Assembly (NCBI RefSeq): GCF_900102265.1
Contig: NZ_FNBH01000002.1
Coordinates: forward strand, 124,001-188,000
Length of the DNA: 64,000 nucleotides
Direction: 5' to 3'
From: Epilithonimonas hungarica
GTDB taxonomy: Bacteria > Bacteroidota > Bacteroidia > Flavobacteriales > Weeksellaceae
The notes beneath the pieces were generated by a model. It saw nothing but the letters and a program-made list of their open reading frames with translations, was not told the DNA's origin and made no database searches. Both the position numbers and the translations under genes were made by a program. Below are positions 61,589-64,000 of this stretch, piece after piece (position 1 is the stretch's first letter; every line of letters begins with the position of its first letter).

Positions 61589-63151
61589 TTAATAACCTGG
61601 ATTCTGTTTAAGATTTGGATTTACCACTAATTCATCATTAGGAATCGGGAATAGATTTCTATATTCTCCAACTGCAACTCCATCTTTTACATTACCTTTC
61701 CAGGGCCATAAATAAGCTGAAGATGTAAATTTACCATAACGAATAAGATCTGTTCTTCTTGTCATTTCCCAAGATAATTCCCTAGATCTTTCATCAAGAA
61801 TAAAATCAAGATTAATCACAGAGATTGAAGAAGCCTTCGCTCTTAGCCTCAAAGCATTCACATAACCAACAGCTGTGGACATACTTCCGCCACCACCACG
61901 TAGAACAGCTTCCGCATACATTAGGTAAACATCTGCTAATCTATACAATGGCAAATCTGTTTCTACCCAGTTGTCATGAACACCTGCCGCTCCATTACTC
62001 TTTATATTCTTATATTTTATAAAAGCATAACCATCATTGAAGTTACCTAAATCATTAATTTCTAAATTTTGTCCACTTGTATAGAATCTACCTCTAACAT
62101 CAGATGTCTCAAACCTTTGTACAAATGGCTTGGTTGTTCTAAGTCCCCCCCAACCACTATTTACACCAAAATCTTTCGGGTCCATTGTACCTCCAATTGC
62201 GGCATGAACCAAATATGTTGTTCCTCCGTTGGTTTGTGTATTATTTCCATCATAAACAACTGAAAAAATATTTTCAGGGTTATTAAGATTATTATCAGCT
62301 AAAAATAGATTTGCATAACTAGGATTTAAACTATAACCTGCATTAATTATTTTTTCACAATTTGCAATAACATCAGCATATCTTTCAGTATTATTATAAA
62401 CTTTTGAATTAAGATATAATCTTGCAAGCAAAGACCAAGCAGCCGCCTTATCTAATCTTCCATATTCATTAGTCCTTGGAGATTTAAGTTCTGTTTCGGC
62501 TTCTTTTAACTGTGTTTCCACATAGTTAAAGAGGTCCGCCCTCGTCATTTGTTTTGGAATTGTGCCAAAAGTAGTTTCGTCTACAAATGGTACATTTCCA
62601 TACATGTCTAATAAATGATAGTAAGCTTGTGCTCTAAGGAGTTTTGCTTCAGCCCTCATTACTTTTGCTTCATCTAAATTTGCTCCTGAGATGCCATTTT
62701 GTGCTAACATCGCATCACTAGTGTTCTTTATGAATTCATTACAATAAGCAATTTCTGTGTATAATCTATAATACATCGCTTTACTAAAATCATTTGCTGG
62801 TGTCCAAATCATTTTATGAAATTCATGTAAAGTACCATCATTCCATCCTATTACTGCCTCATCAGTTGTAATAACTTGCATGGTATATAGTAAACGGGTA
62901 TAAATAGAGAAACCTCCATCAATATCAGCAATATCTCCATTTCCATCACCACTTGATTGTCCCCCTAAAGCCAAACCACCATATAATTTAGCTAATAGAT
63001 TTTTATAATTTCCAAAATCTTTATAAAGACTTGCTGCCGTAACTTCTGTAATAGGTTCTTGTTTCAAATCATCGACACAAGAAGTAATAATAAGTGATGC
63101 ACCTAAAATTGCTGTTGCAATTACACTATTTTTTATTCTGAATAATTTCAT
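61589..63151 (-). CDS. susD: SusD/RagB nutrient-binding outer-membrane lipoprotein
   Basis: A 520-aa surface lipoprotein that forms the lid over the SusC channel and captures oligosaccharides. The signal peptide ends in lipobox Cys25 (GASLIITSCVDDLKQEP). The tetratricopeptide-like helices characteristic of SusD are visible, with EAKVMRAEAKLLRAQAYYHLLDMYGNVPFVDE as the most typical. The N-terminal SusD-like domain and the C-terminal RagB domain (YRLADVYLMYAEAVLRGG, FILDERSRELSWEMTRRTDLIRYGKF) are complete, ending in FPIPNDELVVNPNLKQNPGY. It lies 10 bp after the susC stop. Alpha-glucan is the likely ligand because SusE, GH13 and GH97 genes follow. The symbol is by family. Confidence 0.96.
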   Translation of the reverse strand: MKLFRIKNSVIATAILGASLIITSCVDDLKQEPITEVTAASLYKDFGNYKNLLAKLYGGLALGGQSSGDGNGDIADIDGGFSIYTRLLYTMQVITTDEAVIGWNDGTLHEFHKMIWTPANDFSKAMYYRLYTEIAYCNEFIKNTSDAMLAQNGISGANLDEAKVMRAEAKLLRAQAYYHLLDMYGNVPFVDETTFGTIPKQMTRADLFNYVETQLKEAETELKSPRTNEYGRLDKAAAWSLLARLYLNSKVYNNTERYADVIANCEKIINAGYSLNPSYANLFLADNNLNNPENIFSVVYDGNNTQTNGGTTYLVHAAIGGTMDPKDFGVNSGWGGLRTTKPFVQRFETSDVRGRFYTSGQNLEINDLGNFNDGYAFIKYKNIKSNGAAGVHDNWVETDLPLYRLADVYLMYAEAVLRGGGGSMSTAVGYVNALRLRAKASSISVINLDFILDERSRELSWEMTRRTDLIRYGKFTSSAYLWPWKGNVKDGVAVGEYRNLFPIPNDELVVNPNLKQNPGY

Positions 63152-63161
63152 TGTCTAATTT

Positions 63162-64000
63162 TTAAAATTGAATATTTAATCCAAGAGAATATATTTTTGG
63201 TCTTTGGTAAAAACCATTATCAATATTCCCAAACACTTCAGGATCAACACCAGAGTAATCTGTAATTACAAAAACATTTTGAGCCATTCCATATACTCTA
63301 AGATTACTTCCCTTACCAAACGCATCACCAAAATTGTAACCTAGAGTAAGATTATCCATTCTGATAAAAGAAGCATCTTCTACAAAAATATCACTCCAAT
63401 ATTGAGGAGAATTGAATCCATAGTTTGCTGTAACACTAGAAATATTCTGTAGATAATTATTCGTAGAAATACTTTGAGCATTAGCTTGTGATGCAAAGTT
63501 GTTATATACATAATTCCCTACCACAGCTCTAAGTGACGTTGACAAATCCCATTTTTTATAATTTAATCTAGTAGAAAAACCAAATGTTGCATCGGGCGTA
63601 GTAGATTTATAGAAATATTTATCTGCAATAGAAATCGTACCATCTCCATTTCTATCTACATAAACTCCGTCTAATGGTTTTCCATTATTGTCATAAACCT
63701 GTTGATATACAAGGAACCCAAGAGGTGTAAAGCCTACTTGATTAGCTTGCACCTGATTTCCTACACCTCCAGCAATGACATTACCTGCAGGCATAATATA
63801 TCCAGCCTCCACTTCTCTAAAAGAAGTTACTTTTGGATTATAATGAGCTACATTGAAGCTGAAATCCCAATTAAAGTCTTGTGTCTTGATAGGATTTACA
63901 TTAATCAAAAATTCTATACCATCAGTTTCCATTTCCCCAACATTTTTCCAATTTTTGTTACTAAATTCTCCTGCTGGAACTCCTACATAACCCAATAAAT
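63162..64000 (-). CDS. susC: SusC/RagA TonB-linked outer-membrane transporter, C-terminal part
   Basis: The last 279 residues of a SusC-type TonB-dependent transporter; the frame is open to the window edge (64000), and a full protein would be about 1000 aa. Barrel-strand sequences are visible: GVEFLINVNPIKTQDFNWDFSFNVAHYNPKV-like alternation, DGTISIADKYFYKSTTPDATFGFSTRLNYKKWDLSTSLRAVVGNYVYN, FVEDASFIRMDNLTLGYNF and the final GNIDNGFYQRPKIYSLGLNIQF, ending in the aromatic residue required for barrel insertion. It is the channel partner of SusD and imports oligosaccharides into the periplasm. The plug and N-terminal domains lie outside the window. Confidence 0.94.
   Translation of the reverse strand, partial: LLGYVGVPAGEFSNKNWKNVGEMETDGIEFLINVNPIKTQDFNWDFSFNVAHYNPKVTSFREVEAGYIMPAGNVIAGGVGNQVQANQVGFTPLGFLVYQQVYDNNGKPLDGVYVDRNGDGTISIADKYFYKSTTPDATFGFSTRLNYKKWDLSTSLRAVVGNYVYNNFASQANAQSISTNNYLQNISSVTANYGFNSPQYWSDIFVEDASFIRMDNLTLGYNFGDAFGKGSNLRVYGMAQNVFVITDYSGVDPEVFGNIDNGFYQRPKIYSLGLNIQF

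Overview
The window is a gene-dense stretch of a Bacteroidota (Flavobacteriia) chromosome, most likely Weeksellaceae, in the Chryseobacterium/Epilithonimonas neighbourhood. The evidence is a fused LpxC-FabZ protein, a SusC/SusD-type polysaccharide utilisation locus (PUL), a protein with a type IX secretion (T9SS) C-terminal sorting domain, Bacteroidota promoters of the TTG/TAnnTTTG type, AT-rich intergenic DNA, and families of small palindromic repeats like those scattered through Chryseobacterium genomes. The genus is inferred from recall; no database search was possible. I found no rRNA, tRNA, CRISPR array, prophage or insertion sequence.

Layout. 1-2.0 kb: 3' part of pfkA, then gapA (glycolysis). 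2.2-4.5 kb: an MpaB-like oxygenase and recA. 4.5-12.5 kb (minus strand): an outer-membrane barrel protein, sucD, and a lipid A cluster (HD hydrolase, lpxD, lpxC-fabZ, lpxA, efp, a second lpxD-like gene). 12.7-15.5 kb: an AT-rich orphan gene, a lipid kinase, a DUF6526 protein and a DUF3298-type lipoprotein. 15.6-26 kb: gyrB, gltD-gltB, lysS. 26-31.4 kb: a T9SS cargo protein, rlmF coupled to a GH144-like glucanase, and a cytochrome c lipoprotein. 31.4-35.8 kb (plus strand): dusB, an M1 peptidase and a membrane-anchored GltB-like FMN protein. 35.9-40.5 kb: guaA, tam, purD, a pirin. 40.6-50.7 kb: a complete branched-chain amino acid operon, ilvE-ilvD-ilvB-ilvN-ilvC-(ABC ATPase)-ilvA, preceded by a leader peptide and attenuator. 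51-64 kb: an alpha-glucan PUL (susC partial, susD, two susE/F-like lipoproteins, GH97, GH13, an MFS sugar transporter) with three unrelated small genes inside it.

The most striking element is the regulatory leader of the ilv operon at 50511-50663. It encodes an 18-residue peptide with ten consecutive Ile/Leu/Val codons, followed by two mutually exclusive hairpins, the second an intrinsic terminator. This is a classical attenuator and would let the cell read branched-chain aminoacyl-tRNA supply.

The second theme is repeats. At least three copies of one element (ends AGCCCCGATTGCA... and ...GCGGGAT(T/C)(A)AGCTCCTA) and several single inverted repeats sit between genes. Two genes that look foreign to their operons, the ABC ATPase inside ilv and the bile-acid-symporter-like gene inside the PUL, have such repeats on both sides.
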